Below are positions 10,604 to 49,779 of a stretch of 64,000 nucleotides of DNA, piece by piece. Position 1 is the stretch's first letter; the number at the start of each line of letters is the position of its first letter. The position numbers and the translations under genes were made by a program. The DNA comes from Atrina japonica (Eukaryota; Mollusca; Bivalvia; Pterioida; Pinnidae). The notes beneath the pieces were generated by a model, which ran no database searches, was not told the DNA's origin, and saw nothing but the letters and a program-made list of their open reading frames with translations. The stretch is from NCBI GenBank assembly GCA_030159075.1, contig BROG01000076.1:1327001-1391000 (forward strand), given 5' to 3'.

Positions 10604-11747
10604 ACGTTTATGGGGCGCCATTTTACTTTTTAATACCAGTAAGTGATATCACTCTGTCGAATAGTTGATATCTCTTTTTCGAATAGGTGATATCACTTTT
10701 ATTAATTCTTAAGTAATATCATTTATACAAATGTGCGATATCACATATTCGAATGATTGATATCACAAATTCGAATGAAAGATATCACCTATTCAAATGA
10801 ATGAGTGATATCACCTACTCGAATAAGTGATATCACTTATTCGATTAAGTGATATCACCTATTCGTTTGGTAAGGTGATATCACCTTTTCGAATAGGTGA
10901 TATCACTTATGAATCAATGCCAATGAATGCTCCCTATACAAAATTAAATATATTCCCGAGATTACAAAAATACGACTTGTGTCATCTTGGATATTATCAA
11001 TTATATATCTTTTTATTTCCTTACAGTTGGTCCAAAGAATTATATCTAGGGTGTTTTAAGTTCAACCACTTTTCAAACATTTTTGTGCCGAAATCGGACC
11101 CTAGTTCAAAATGGCAGGAGTCAGCGGTATGGTTTCGGTGACTCTATCTGCTTTGAATGCTGAACGTCCAAATCCTACTACAGACACGGGAGATGATTCC
11201 AGTTCTGCAGCGCTGTGTCTTTATCACGATACCGTAATATCGTCCTTTGCGCTTTGTTCTTCCATAGATATAGGCCTAGTGATATTCACTGCAGATCTAC
11301 ATTTATGGAAGAAATGGGGACCATAAGAATTTTACTGTTTCCAAATTTGAATAATTGATATCACTTATTCGAATGAGTGTTATCAGTTATTAGTTTTGTT
11401 AAGTGATATCAGCGAATAGGTGATATCACTTATTCGAATAGGTGATATCACCTATAAAAACGTATAAAGTGATATCTCCTATTTGAAAAAAGTGATATCA
11501 CTTATACGAATAGGTGATATCACTTATTCGTTTTTATTAGTGATATCACTCATTTGTATAAGTGATATCACTCTTTCAAATAGGAGATATCACTTACTCG
11601 AATAGGTGATATCACTTATTTGGTATTCCCCTGGGTGATATCACCCATTCAAATAGGTGATATCACTTACTGAGTAAGTGATACCACCTATTCGAATGAG
11701 TGATATCAGTAACTGGTATTAAAAAGTAAAACGGCGCCCCATAAACA
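10604..11747. mobile_element. TIR element filled with alternating GTGATATCAC / TATTCGAATA palindromes
   Basis: The ends are near-perfect inverted repeats of about 45 bp: 10605-10649 reads gtttatggggcgcc, ttttactttttaataccagt and then tgatatcac, and the reverse complement of 11702-11746 reads the same with three or four differences. Inside each end lies an array of the palindrome GTGATATCAC or close variants: about 11 copies in 10641-10910 and about 14 in 11350-11710, spaced about 20-30 bases. Many spacers are the second palindrome TATTCGAATA or halves of it. The middle (10910-11345) is unique sequence with a small open frame at 11111-11326 of unknown meaning. No transposase is present, so it would be non-autonomous. 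No clear target-site duplication was seen. Confidence 0.85.
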
Positions 11748-12092
11748 TTAGAGCTGCGGATATTCACGGAATCACATTTTTATCTGTGCATTCCTATTTT
11801 TGGAAAATATACCGTATGGTTTTGGTTTTTGACAGGAATCGAATGTGCCACTTTACCGTGGTAGACTTGTACCATATTGCATTTCCTTTATCACAATATG
11901 ACTTGGACTCTGTGCAACCTTTAACCCTCTCTGGTGATAGCCAATATACACTAACACAGTGTCTCATGTGACGCATTTTTTGCGTATCGCCACGTATTCT
12001 ATGATATTGTAGTTGACCTGACACTGATCTCCGACTATTAATTATTTTGTCAATAACCGTATGGATAGATCCAAAAGGACCGTGGAGCAACT

Positions 12093-12098
12093 TTATTT
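12093..12098 (-). terminator. AATAAA poly(A) signal for the DSL/EGF gene
   Basis: On the minus strand AATAAA is about 30 bases after the proposed stop codon (12128-12130) of the DSL/EGF receptor gene, which supports that terminal exon. Confidence 0.4.
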
Positions 12099-12127
12099 GG
12101 AGTACAATTGTTGTAGTCGGCCAATAA

Positions 12128-23121
<10,994 letters not shown>

Positions 23122-23659
23122 TTTGAAACTCCAATATGAATCCTAGATTTACATTAAACATTTGAACAAAAAGACGATGAAGAATTTCTAAAAATGAAAA
23201 TTACAAATAGGGACAACTGGTTATTTTAGAACCGGAAATCAAATTTGATACAGGCATTTTATCAGTAAACATCAACAATATTTGACATTCATTGTAAATT
23301 TTGACCGGATTGTTTGAACTTTGTTTTCTTAATCAGTAGCGAGAATATTACAACAATGGAATATTATGTATAAACGATAAGAGAATAGATTAAAAATTGA
23401 CATTGATGATAATTAACTCTAACGCAATCAAAATACATTGATGTGACAGGGTAAAACACGAGCAGTTGTTTTTGTTTTGTTTATCTTTGGGGGAGGGGGT
23501 GGTGACGGCGTAGTTCATGTTTCCCCATATTTTCAATACGTAATACAAACATATATAAAATATATACAGATGTGTATGGCTGGATACACAGAAGAAGAAA
23601 AACAAAAGATGGTAAGAAGGGCTCTAACAGTGACTTTACAAACGACTTCATTATACAAG

Positions 23660-23790
23660 TAAAATAGAATGAAGAAGTACCAATTGGTATCCGACACTCC
23701 AAATCCATTAGAATACGACAAATTAGATATTAAATGGTCTCAATACGAATCCCAAACGGAATGGAACCAGGTGTCCGGAATGTTAATTAA
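23660..23790 (+). repeat. Dispersed repeat C, fragment
   Basis: Shares ccattagaatacgacaaatt, agatattaaatggtctcaat and ccaggtgtccgga with the family copies at 38575 and 58535. Confidence 0.6.
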
Positions 23791-24324
23791 TATATTGAGA
23801 GGTATCACAAAGGACTTTTAATTTTACAGGCTAAATCAGATAACACTAGGATTTTAATAATAATATTTCTTAAAATATATATTTTGACCAAAAAGTGGAA
23901 TAATGAGGGCGTACGAGTATTAAATTGCATTAATCTTTTTATCATTAGAATTAGTAGTAGAAGTGCATTTTCCATTAGTTCTAGTCTCGTTAAAATATCT
24001 GGACATTTTTAAGGTATGTAAATAGCTTTGGTATCGGAGATTTTTTATATTTGTTATCTTCTAAGATTATATGATGCCATTCTGACACGTGAGCTAAAGG
24101 TTTTATTTAGGGAGGTATAGGTTTACGCAAGTTATTTATTAATGTGGAATTGTCGATTATATGCTAAAAGAAAATATCTTTTTACGATGTACCTATTTTT
24201 GTTAACATAAATTGCCTTTACATATCACTCGCGTAAAACGTAAGCAAAGTCACGGACATCGTTCATACAACAGACCCAATATACATCATATACATTCATC
24301 TCTTTAACCTTACGTTAACAAAAA

Positions 24325-26890
24325 ACTTTATTCTGTTCCTTTTACACTTCTTAATGAAAATTTTCAGGAAGCAACAATGAACGCCTACACAAATTCATCA
24401 ACCCCAGAATACACACTGAGCTCCGTTATAATGGGCATTGCTTATCACAGACTGTTCATGCCTACACGCGGTATAAACGATGACTGTTCTGAACAGAAAC
24501 TTTTTCCCCTTAAACTTAAATTTCCAAATAAGGTATAGACGCTTTAAAGATTGGTAATGTTCTAAATCACAAAGAAGTTCAGTCCTATGTTCCGCCACTT
24601 TAACAAAAAACTGGGTCGCAGCAAACTTTATTCTGTTCCTTTTACACTTCTTAATGAACTTTTTCAGGAAGCAAGAATGAACTCTTACACGGATTCTTCA
24701 ACACCGGAATACACAATGAACTCCGTTATAATGGACGTTGCTTATCACAGACTGTTCAAGCCTACACAGAAACGTTTTCACCTTAAAGTTAAATTTACAA
24801 ATGAAGGTATAGACGCTTTACAGATTAGCAATCTTCTAAATCACAGAAAAGTTCCACCATATTTTAGATTTAAGACCACGCCTTGCATTTCATATAACTA
24901 TACACCTAGCATCGCATCCAAGCTATTAAATTACATATGGAGTTTGCAGTGCCTAGACATTAACCATCTTCTACACAACACCGTCACATGTTCTTGTGCA
25001 TCATCTCCATTCATATATAATCCTATCGGCATGTCATCACCGGCGACGTTTCTATTGTTGAAAATGAAAACCTCAGAAATCTTATTTTAAGAGGTCGTAA
25101 ATACCGTGAACCCATTCCTTTAATTGGCGGCAAAATTTCAATTTAGTTATGAATTCAGTTGAAGATTATGCCAGACGATGGGCCAAATATGAAGACGTGT
25201 AATCAGACATTTTGTCAGAATGGCTAAAAGTTATACAATGGTTGATAAAATCTCGTATTCGAAAAAGGAACTATGAAAACACGTTATCCCTCTGTGTTTA
25301 GTGATCCAGAAGTGGTAACCAAGCTGGATAGATTACATGACCAATATGCACTGGACCCAGCAGACAAAGCCTGAAATATGTAGTTTTTGCTTTAAGTCAC
25401 ATTACTATAATTGTGTATTAGAAGAACTAAGGTTTTATACGAATTCTGGTAATCATACATGCACACGCAGCCCCCTTTCAAAGGACAAGATCCTTCAAAA
25501 TCACGTGTCCATATTACCTTGTTTTGATGCATCTAACACCGATACTGATTTTGAACTACCAAATTTATATTGGATACCTAAACTTCACAAAACCCCGTAT
25601 AAGCAGATATATATAGCAAGATTCAGCAAATGTTCTACCAAACCATACCAAGATACTGACAGCGGTTAAGGAGAAACTTCAGCAACACTGTACAGTTGCT
25701 TTTCAAGAAGCGGTGTAACTATTTAAAAATTCTAAACAGCTTTTAGAAAATTTGAAGGCACATAATGTTTCTCAGATTCACAGTATCAAAACATACGACT
25801 TCTCTACTCTTTACACAACAATTCCACATAAAGAATCGAAAGAGAGACTTTTTAGCATCATAGACAACTGTTTTTTCACTAAAGGTGGTACAAATTAAAT
25901 ATCTATTGATAGAGTATCAGGATACTTATTTTGTCCAACACCACTCTGATTCTACACATAAATACACTGAAGCTGAAATAAAAAAGATACTGGAATTTCT
26001 AATAGACAATATATATGTAAATATTCGAAGACGTGGTCTTTCAAAAAATTATCGGTATTTCTATGGGAATCAATTGTGCTCCTTTATTGGCAGACCTGTT
26101 TATTCATATGAAGCAGACTTCATTCAGAAACTGCTGAATCAAAAGAAGAAAAGCTAGCGGTGTCCTTAATTTGACATTTGGATATATCGACGACGTTTTG
26201 TCAATTAATAATGACAATTTTCATACTAGAAACTAGAAATTAAAGATAAAACAGAAACAAGCACACACGCTTCATACTTTTACTTACCATATATATAGAC
26301 GGGAAATTGGCAACTAAGCTTTACGACAAACGCGACGATTTGGGTTTTCCCATCTAAAATGTTCCACATTTAAGTAGTAATATCTGACAATTACCCGCAT
26401 AAGGAGTTTATATTTCACAAATGATCCGATATGCCAGGATGTGTTGAACATATAAACATTATAAACATTTCATATGCAGAGGCAAACTGCTCACTGACAA
26501 ATGATTGACACAGGAATATTGAAAACCGCGTTTGATGTCAACGTTCCGCAAATTTTATGGTCGATATAATAATCTTCTTCGCGATTACTCTGTTTCACTA
26601 AGTGAAATTTGAGTTACCTGTTCGGTGGCGGTTGTTGAGACGTCTGTACCAATTTTGACGAGGATTCGTTCCTCACGTATTTCGTTTTGATTTGACTGTG
26701 GACTCACAGTGGGTGTGACCGGTCGACAGGGGATGCTTACTCCCCCATGGCTCCTGATCCCACCTCTTGATATCCAGAGGTCTGTGTTTGTCCATTTCTT
26801 TTACCATATTTGTACCTATATCCTGGATATCCTATAGATACACTTTGGTATCTGAGATTTTCGAACGTGTCCTATGCACTTTAAGTACAA
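24325..26890 (+). mobile_element. Penelope-like element, decayed copy 2
   Basis: The N-terminal part (24587-25090, 167 aa) has motifs KLYSVPFTLLNELFQEA, YRLFKPTQKR-like and TPCISYNYTPSIASKL, shared with the minus-strand copy at 51620-51931. After a frameshift come the RT pieces: 25540-25620 (LYWIPKLHKTPYKQ), 25790-25860 (KTYDFSTLYTTIPHK), 25900-26155 (HHSDSTHKYTEAEIKK and a damaged GTNCAPLL block), 26170-26330 (YIDDV, LYDKRDDLGF), 26530-26600 (C-terminal block) and the tail to about 26870. Multiple frameshifts and deletions make it inactive. The first about 240 bases (24325-24560) are a second, more damaged copy of the start of the element that follows. Confidence 0.78.
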
Positions 26891-27058
26891 CAAGACGTAC
26901 AGCCGAAATAAAAGAGTGGATTATTTGGAGTTCACGTAGTTGTTTTTAAAACTTAGATTAGCATTTAATACGATGACATGCTCGTAGTACAAAACTAACA
27001 CAAATACACATTCAAATTAAAATATTTCTATTTTTATTATAATTAATTTCTATTTACA

Positions 27059-27064
27059 TTTATT
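27059..27064 (-). terminator. AATAAA poly(A) signal of PTGR1 copy A
   Basis: On the minus strand AATAAA occurs about 135 bases past the stop codon at 27197-27199, in the sequence taataaatgtaaat. Confidence 0.45.
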
Positions 27065-27196
27065 AAATATTCTTTTCTTTTCATTTTATATGAAAGTACA
27101 CTCTTCAATTTCTGAATACATAATCAGAAATCAAAATCTAAAGTTAATTCATTAACATGTCTCTAAATAATGTAATAGTTTGTACTACATTTTCAT

Positions 27197-35380
<8,184 letters not shown>

Positions 35381-35606
35381 CTTGTCTCTTTACACCCTCG
35401 TACGTAAATGCATATACCTAAATACAGTTCACTAGCATACCTTGGTTGTGTGTTAAATCAATCGATACCACTACAGATAACATCATGGGTAAAAATCTAG
35501 AATATCACGTGTTTACACACAACATTAGGTCATTATAAGCAAATGAAAGTAAAGCTGACCGTATTTAACGTATAAAATACATTTTCCATTGTGAAATTAT
35601 TTAACT

Positions 35607-35610
<4 letters not shown>

Positions 35611-35697
<87 letters not shown>

Positions 35698-35735
35698 AAG
35701 ATAGATACATAGATAGATAGATAGATAGATTAGAT
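35611..35735. repeat. (TA)n-(TAGA)n microsatellite
   Basis: About 83 bases of TA with one interruption, then several TAGA units. It lies in the 1.6 kb between the two PTGR1 genes, about 230 bases upstream of the start codon of copy A. Confidence 0.95.
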
Positions 35736-35779
35736 ATGTTTTGGTATATTTAAGATAATGGAAACCCATATTATCATCA

Positions 35780-36900
35780 TTTGGAACCTCGCTAAAGAGG
35801 TCACCTAACTGATAGCATCAATGTAGTTTTATTAGCGAGATGGAATTTTAAATAAGATTTTGTGTACTTTATATTCGTTAGGAAAATTTCAAAAGATGGT
35901 CTTAATTCAGAGGGGTCTCCTAGACAAAATGATCTTAATATGAGGTTCCACTATATTGAAAATCATGGCTATACCAAAGACAAAACGTTGGCATTTAGAC
36001 TAAATAATTTGAATTGATAAAATTTTCTGAATCAAAAATCCAAACGCGACACAGCAAGAAAATGCGAATCAGTGAACAAGACATTATAGAATACTCCCAT
36101 CAAACGCAGAACTAATGGCGCCATTATTTTCTCGTAAAAATCAAATGTTATAATTAGATTTTGTAATTGTTCTTCTTTACCTGTGTACAGCGATAGGCGT
36201 TAAATTTAAACCTTGACATATATGCAGTTCAATTAATAGCAATAAAATGTTCAAAAATGTCTTGATATCACAATGTTTTGTTAATATATAAGACAATGGA
36301 AACATCAAACTGATCATAACGCCAAAATCACCTGAAACAAAAGGTGACGGTATATCATTCATATATATATATCATACAGAATTATCCTTGAATACGGGAA
36401 TGGTAACAGTATGTTGTGATATCGCTTTTAAACCCCACACATACGATTTGCATAAGAAGGTTGCGTAATTACTAACATATATACAGTATTACATCATAAC
36501 TCAAGTAACCGAGTACTAAGTCTTTAATCGTTTAGTAGATTTTGACCGATTTCATAATTCAGTATAAACAAGAAAGTACATGTAATTATACCGTTGTGAC
36601 ACAAACAGATACACTATTTCGGGTGATCACAGGTAAAATCAGTAAAAAATTGTAATAAATTGAAGAAAATTTTATTTTGTAAATGTCACTTCAACTACCC
36701 TCTCCGCTTATATATATATATATCTTTAAGACAAGACTGCTAATATATAAAACAAATAAACAATTAAATGGGCTATTACAAAACAAGTTCTGTCTTTTAA
36801 CGGCATATTTAGATGTTTAGAATCATCCCTTTAAAACTGCAGTTTTAAAACATTAAATGCCACTCTTTGCAAATTAAGCTTACCGATGGTTTCAATGAAA
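35780..36900. other. Spacer between the PTGR1 genes and 3' flank of copy B
   Basis: 35780-35955 is a weak relative of repeat H (cctcgctaaagaggtcacc, atgaggttccacta). The remainder is AT-rich without recognised coding sequence. A minus-strand AATAAA near 36671-36676 could serve PTGR1 copy B. Confidence 0.4.
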
Positions 36901-36984
36901 ACTGTGGAGCAGCAATATGTTAAGATTAAAAGTTATTTCAGCACAAAAACTCTTAATTTAGACACATTTAACATTTTGTTCGAA

Positions 36985-46142
<9,158 letters not shown>

Positions 46143-46686
46143 ATTTTCTAGCTTCTATTGTTGTGGGGATCGTAATGTAAATGTTTAGTGATAAGTGAAC
46201 TCAAAACCTTGACATGCGTTTGTTGATATTTGTCGGGATAAAGGATGACTAGCTGTTTTACAGGTGAATATTTAGTACATGATCTACCTCCAGAACACTC
46301 GTATTCAGATTACGGGTATCTAAGGAGTACCTATGATTGTACAATCGATACACCAATATATTATAATTTACCATTGCATATTTTACAGTAACATGATTAA
46401 TAATAGTCAATATCGACCTTCTCGTAAATCTGTAAATTTCATTTTAATCTTGATCTTAAAATGTCTTTGTCGTTACAGTTTCAACCAAGTACTCCGACTT
46501 CAACATTTGAAACAGAGCAACAGAATATCTAAGGACTGGACAACTTATGCAAGCGCATAATATGAATAACATTAGCACACGCCGCAGCGAGACATTTCAG
46601 CGATACGTGCCTGACATATATTTATATGGTATAAGCAGCGTAATTTAACTTCAGATCTTTAATACCATAAATTTGTAGCAATGTTT

Positions 46687-46940
46687 TTTGATATTTGATA
46701 TTTGATATTTGTTTAACGCCATACTCAACAATCTTTCAGTCATTCAGTCATATGATGGCGTCCAGTTTTTATTGGTGGAGGAGAAACCCCAGTTACCCGG
46801 GTAAAGACCACCGACCTTCCGCTAGAAAACTGGCAAACTTTCCCACTTAATTCGAAATGACCCTAGCGGGATTCCAACCAGAGGTGAGAGGCCTTGTGAT
46901 TTAAAGTGCAATGCTCTAACCACTCGGCCACGGAGGCCCC
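46687..46940 (-). mobile_element. tRNA-derived SINE family B with 13-bp target-site duplication
   Basis: On the minus strand it begins ggggcctccgtggccgagtg gttagagcatt, a Leu/Ser-tRNA-like A-box region, with a ggttggaatcc B box. The body has gccagttttctagcggaagg and the tail is gttaaacaaat... Direct repeats tgtagcaatgttt lie at 46674-46686 and 46941-46953. It sits 0.5 kb upstream of the start of PTGR1 copy B. Confidence 0.9.
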
Positions 46941-47149
46941 TGTAGCAATGTTTAGACACCGAATAAATCAAACTGGCGGAATCCACAAGTTATGTACAAA
47001 ACAATGTATAAAACGCATATCTTTTGAAAATACAAAGGTGGGATAAGGAACATAAAAGATCATCTACAAAGGAAATGACTTCTCCAGTGGCCGATGAAGA
47101 AACATTTGTTAAAGTTTGGGCATCCGGCTTTTACAGTGGATAGATTTGG

Positions 47150-47310
47150 CAACACATTTAGACTTATTATTTGGCCTTATATGATACCATTTTGTCATTC
47201 GGAAATATACATTTATATTTCAATTCGAGTTCAATTTATGAAGTTGCATTGACAGAAACGATTGTCGTGAGTTTTGGCCTATTTTGAAAAACTATAACTA
47301 TGGTATGAAT
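47150..47310 (-). repeat. Dispersed repeat D, copy
   Basis: Inverted relative of the family: ttatttggccttatatgata, attcgagttcaatttatgaa and acagaaacgattgtcgtgag. Confidence 0.65.
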
Positions 47311-47517
47311 ATGGTATTGTTCATAATATCTATAACAACTAGAATATTGCCAATACTTGTGGACCGTTCGAGTCTCAAGGATATACATAAGTCCAGTACG
47401 AGTCGATTATTTTAAACAACAGTAATATTTCGCACAGATAACACCATTTAAATTCTAAACTTCTCAAAATCAAGATTTTCATATTTATAGCTGGTACTCT
47501 TTGACGGATTTTCTTTT

Positions 47518-47665
47518 GGGGGCACCGTGGCGGAGTGGTTAGAACTTTGAAGTCTCTCACTTCTGATAAGCTCAAGTTCGAGCCCCGTTTGAAACCTAAG
47601 TCGATTTCTGTGAGAAAGTTTACCAGTTTACTTGCGGAAGGTCGGTGGTCTTTTCCCGGGTACAT
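47518..47665 (+). mobile_element. tRNA-derived SINE family B, plus-oriented copy
   Basis: Reads ggggcaccgtggcggagtgg ttagaac (A-box side) and, about 40 bases later, aagttcgagcccc (B box), then a body with gtttaccagtttacttgcgg and ggtcggtggtcttttcccgg. The 3' tail is not complete. Confidence 0.85.
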
Positions 47666-47689
47666 TATAAACGGGCTCTTTCGGAAATA

Positions 47690-47790
47690 TATCTAGTATA
47701 TTAAATTCGAGCACAGCTGATGAAGTATAATTGACAGAAACAACCGTCTTGATCATTTCGTAAAATTATAACTTCCGTATTGTTAATATC
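47690..47790 (-). repeat. Dispersed repeat D, fragment
   Basis: Contains attcgagcacagctgatgaa and acagaaacaaccgtcttga. Confidence 0.6.
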
Positions 47791-48100
47791 TAAAGTTTAA
47801 ACATGATCAATAAAATTAAATTCCTTCATACTTGAACATGCTAGCGACAATTTATTTTATAAGGTATTTGTATTTCATAACTACAACAGTATTTTGCACC
47901 AGTAAATGAAAAACTGATTGTGATGTTATTGATTAAAATACCAATCTTTCAGCATAAAAACATTAAGCAAGCAGTGGACATTCAATATATATGCCACGGG
48001 AGATAACCGTGTTCTAATTTTTGCTTTACACCTGCAAACAAAATTTTAAGAAATATATGATGAGATGACGTTGTCAGCTATTCCGTTTATTTATAAATAA

Positions 48101-48115
48101 ATTTGTGTGTGTGTG

Positions 48116-48206
<91 letters not shown>
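48101..48206. repeat. (GT)n microsatellite
   Basis: About 105 bases of GT with three single-base interruptions. Confidence 0.97.
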
Positions 48207-48309
48207 ATAAAATTTTACTTTCAGATTTGTTGTTTTTGTGTTGGTTCTTTTAAGGTACTCAGATTCAAATATTTCAACTTCTATTTATTTTAATACTGTC
48301 AACAGATGT

Positions 48310-48450
48310 AGACGTACCAACAGATATTCGAAACTCTTAAGTCCATTAAGTTACGAAATCTTGGTTATAATAACCGTCTCATCATGAAGAACAATTGCAA
48401 CTCTCAAACGACCAGATGTCCGGAAGGAGTTATCATGCTACATCCGTCAC
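48310..48450 (+). repeat. Dispersed repeat C, fragment
   Basis: Contains cttaagtccattaagttacg, a gaacaattgcaactc phrase, accagatgtccggaaggagt and tatcatgctacatccgtcac. Confidence 0.6.
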
Positions 48451-48467
48451 AAAATTGTTTTTATATA

Positions 48468-48477
<10 letters not shown>

Positions 48478-48498
<21 letters not shown>

Positions 48499-48514
48499 CA
48501 GAGAGAGAGAGAGG

Positions 48515-48546
<32 letters not shown>

Positions 48547-48552
48547 AAGATA
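48478..48552. repeat. (GA)n microsatellite, interrupted
   Basis: TA then GA with CA, GG and AA interruptions over about 75 bases. Confidence 0.95.
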
Positions 48553-48710
48553 AAGATTCATATATATACATAGAAAGAAATTCATGTATATCAAGGATTT
48601 TATCACAAAATAACACATCATTAAACACAGCGTATTGAATTTAACTACTAATTTACACTATCAATGGCCGTTGTATGCAAAATCCTACATTTTTAGTTGT
48701 TAGAATGGTA

Positions 48711-49656
48711 TACGAGGGTTGATTGGTACGTTTTTAACCTTGCACTGTTTCAGTCCCAGGTCTACGACTATTTAAGGCTTTGTAGCCAACAAATGGTGTC
48801 AGGTGTTTTTTTTCGAAGAGGTAAAACTAAAATAACCAGGGCAAATGAGTTTAGCAAAATGGAAAACATTACCGATTGTGTAGTGGTTCAGTATTTATTC
48901 AAGAAAGGTCTAACACTTAAGGCTACTCATAATGACATGGTAGCAACACTAAAAGAGAATGCCCCTTCATATGCTACTGTTAAAAGGTGGGGCAGAATTT
49001 AAAGGTGGTAGGCAGAGCTTTCAGGATGACATCGTCCTGGAAGGCCTGTCACTGGCCATTATATTGTTATACGTGACACACAAGTTACGGTGAACTGTAT
49101 GGCCACTACTGTCGGAGTTTCTCGGGAACCAGTTCATTTCATTCTTACGGAAGATTTTGAGGTGAGAAAGCTGTCAGCACGATGGGTAGGAAGACTGCTG
49201 ACAATTAATGAGTGGCGCATACGAGACTGTGGTATGAAACAAGATAATATGATTCCATCATTTTACCCCAGATGGACAACAACAATCTGTACAATGGAAG
49301 CACCTTGGTTGACCGCCACCAATGGAAAGTATAATGGATCCTGTTTCTCCAGGGCAAGGCCCCTGCTCTCAAGTCACTGCTGTGGCTGCCATTCGTGATT
49401 GTGGTTTTCAATTAATTCAATAAATCCCTTACTCACCTGAATTCGCTACATCAGACTCCCATCTATTTCCAAAATTGAATTCACAGACATATGATGACGT
49501 CATACATGCAGTGGATGACTTTGTGGATAGTCAAGAAAGGGACTTCTTCATCGAGGCTCTTAAACATTGTAGGCAAAAGCGGAAAGACACTGCAAGAGAT
49601 TATGTTGAAAAATAGTGCAATTTATGGGACTTATAGCTTATCAATCATCACTCGTA
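48711..49656 (+). mobile_element. Mariner-like transposon, dead
   Basis: The ends are inverted repeats: tacgagggttgattgg at 48711 and its diverged reverse complement ending tcaatcatcactcgta at 49656, with TA at both ends. The transposase remains as pieces: an N-terminal HTH (48860-48999) with VVQYLFKKGLTLKATHNDMV and PSYATVKRW, then GVSREPVHFILTEDFEVRKL and SARWVGRLLT (49110-49200), and a C-terminal FIEALKHCRQKRKDTARDY (about 49550-49613). Frameshifts and a large internal deletion removed the DD(D) catalytic core, leaving about 0.95 kb instead of the usual 1.3 kb. Confidence 0.85.
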
Positions 49657-49779
49657 TTACGCCACACTAAAAACTTTTCAGTAATTTGATGGCCGTCATA
49701 TTTTAGTGATGTTTTACTAATTTGGGTATAACACATCAATAAATACCGCCACAAACCTGAAGAATGAGATAATTTGTCT

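Noticed and set aside
10641..11710. Resemblance to a CRISPR array (short repeats with regular spacing)
   Set aside because: Repeats are only 10 bp and palindromic, spacers are themselves repetitive, the array sits inside terminal inverted repeats, and the genome is eukaryotic.
11794..12090. 98-aa minus-strand open frame as the tail of the DSL/EGF protein
   Set aside because: Not in phase with the TM exon through a visible acceptor, and it lacks tail-like features; the 12128-12200 exon fits better.
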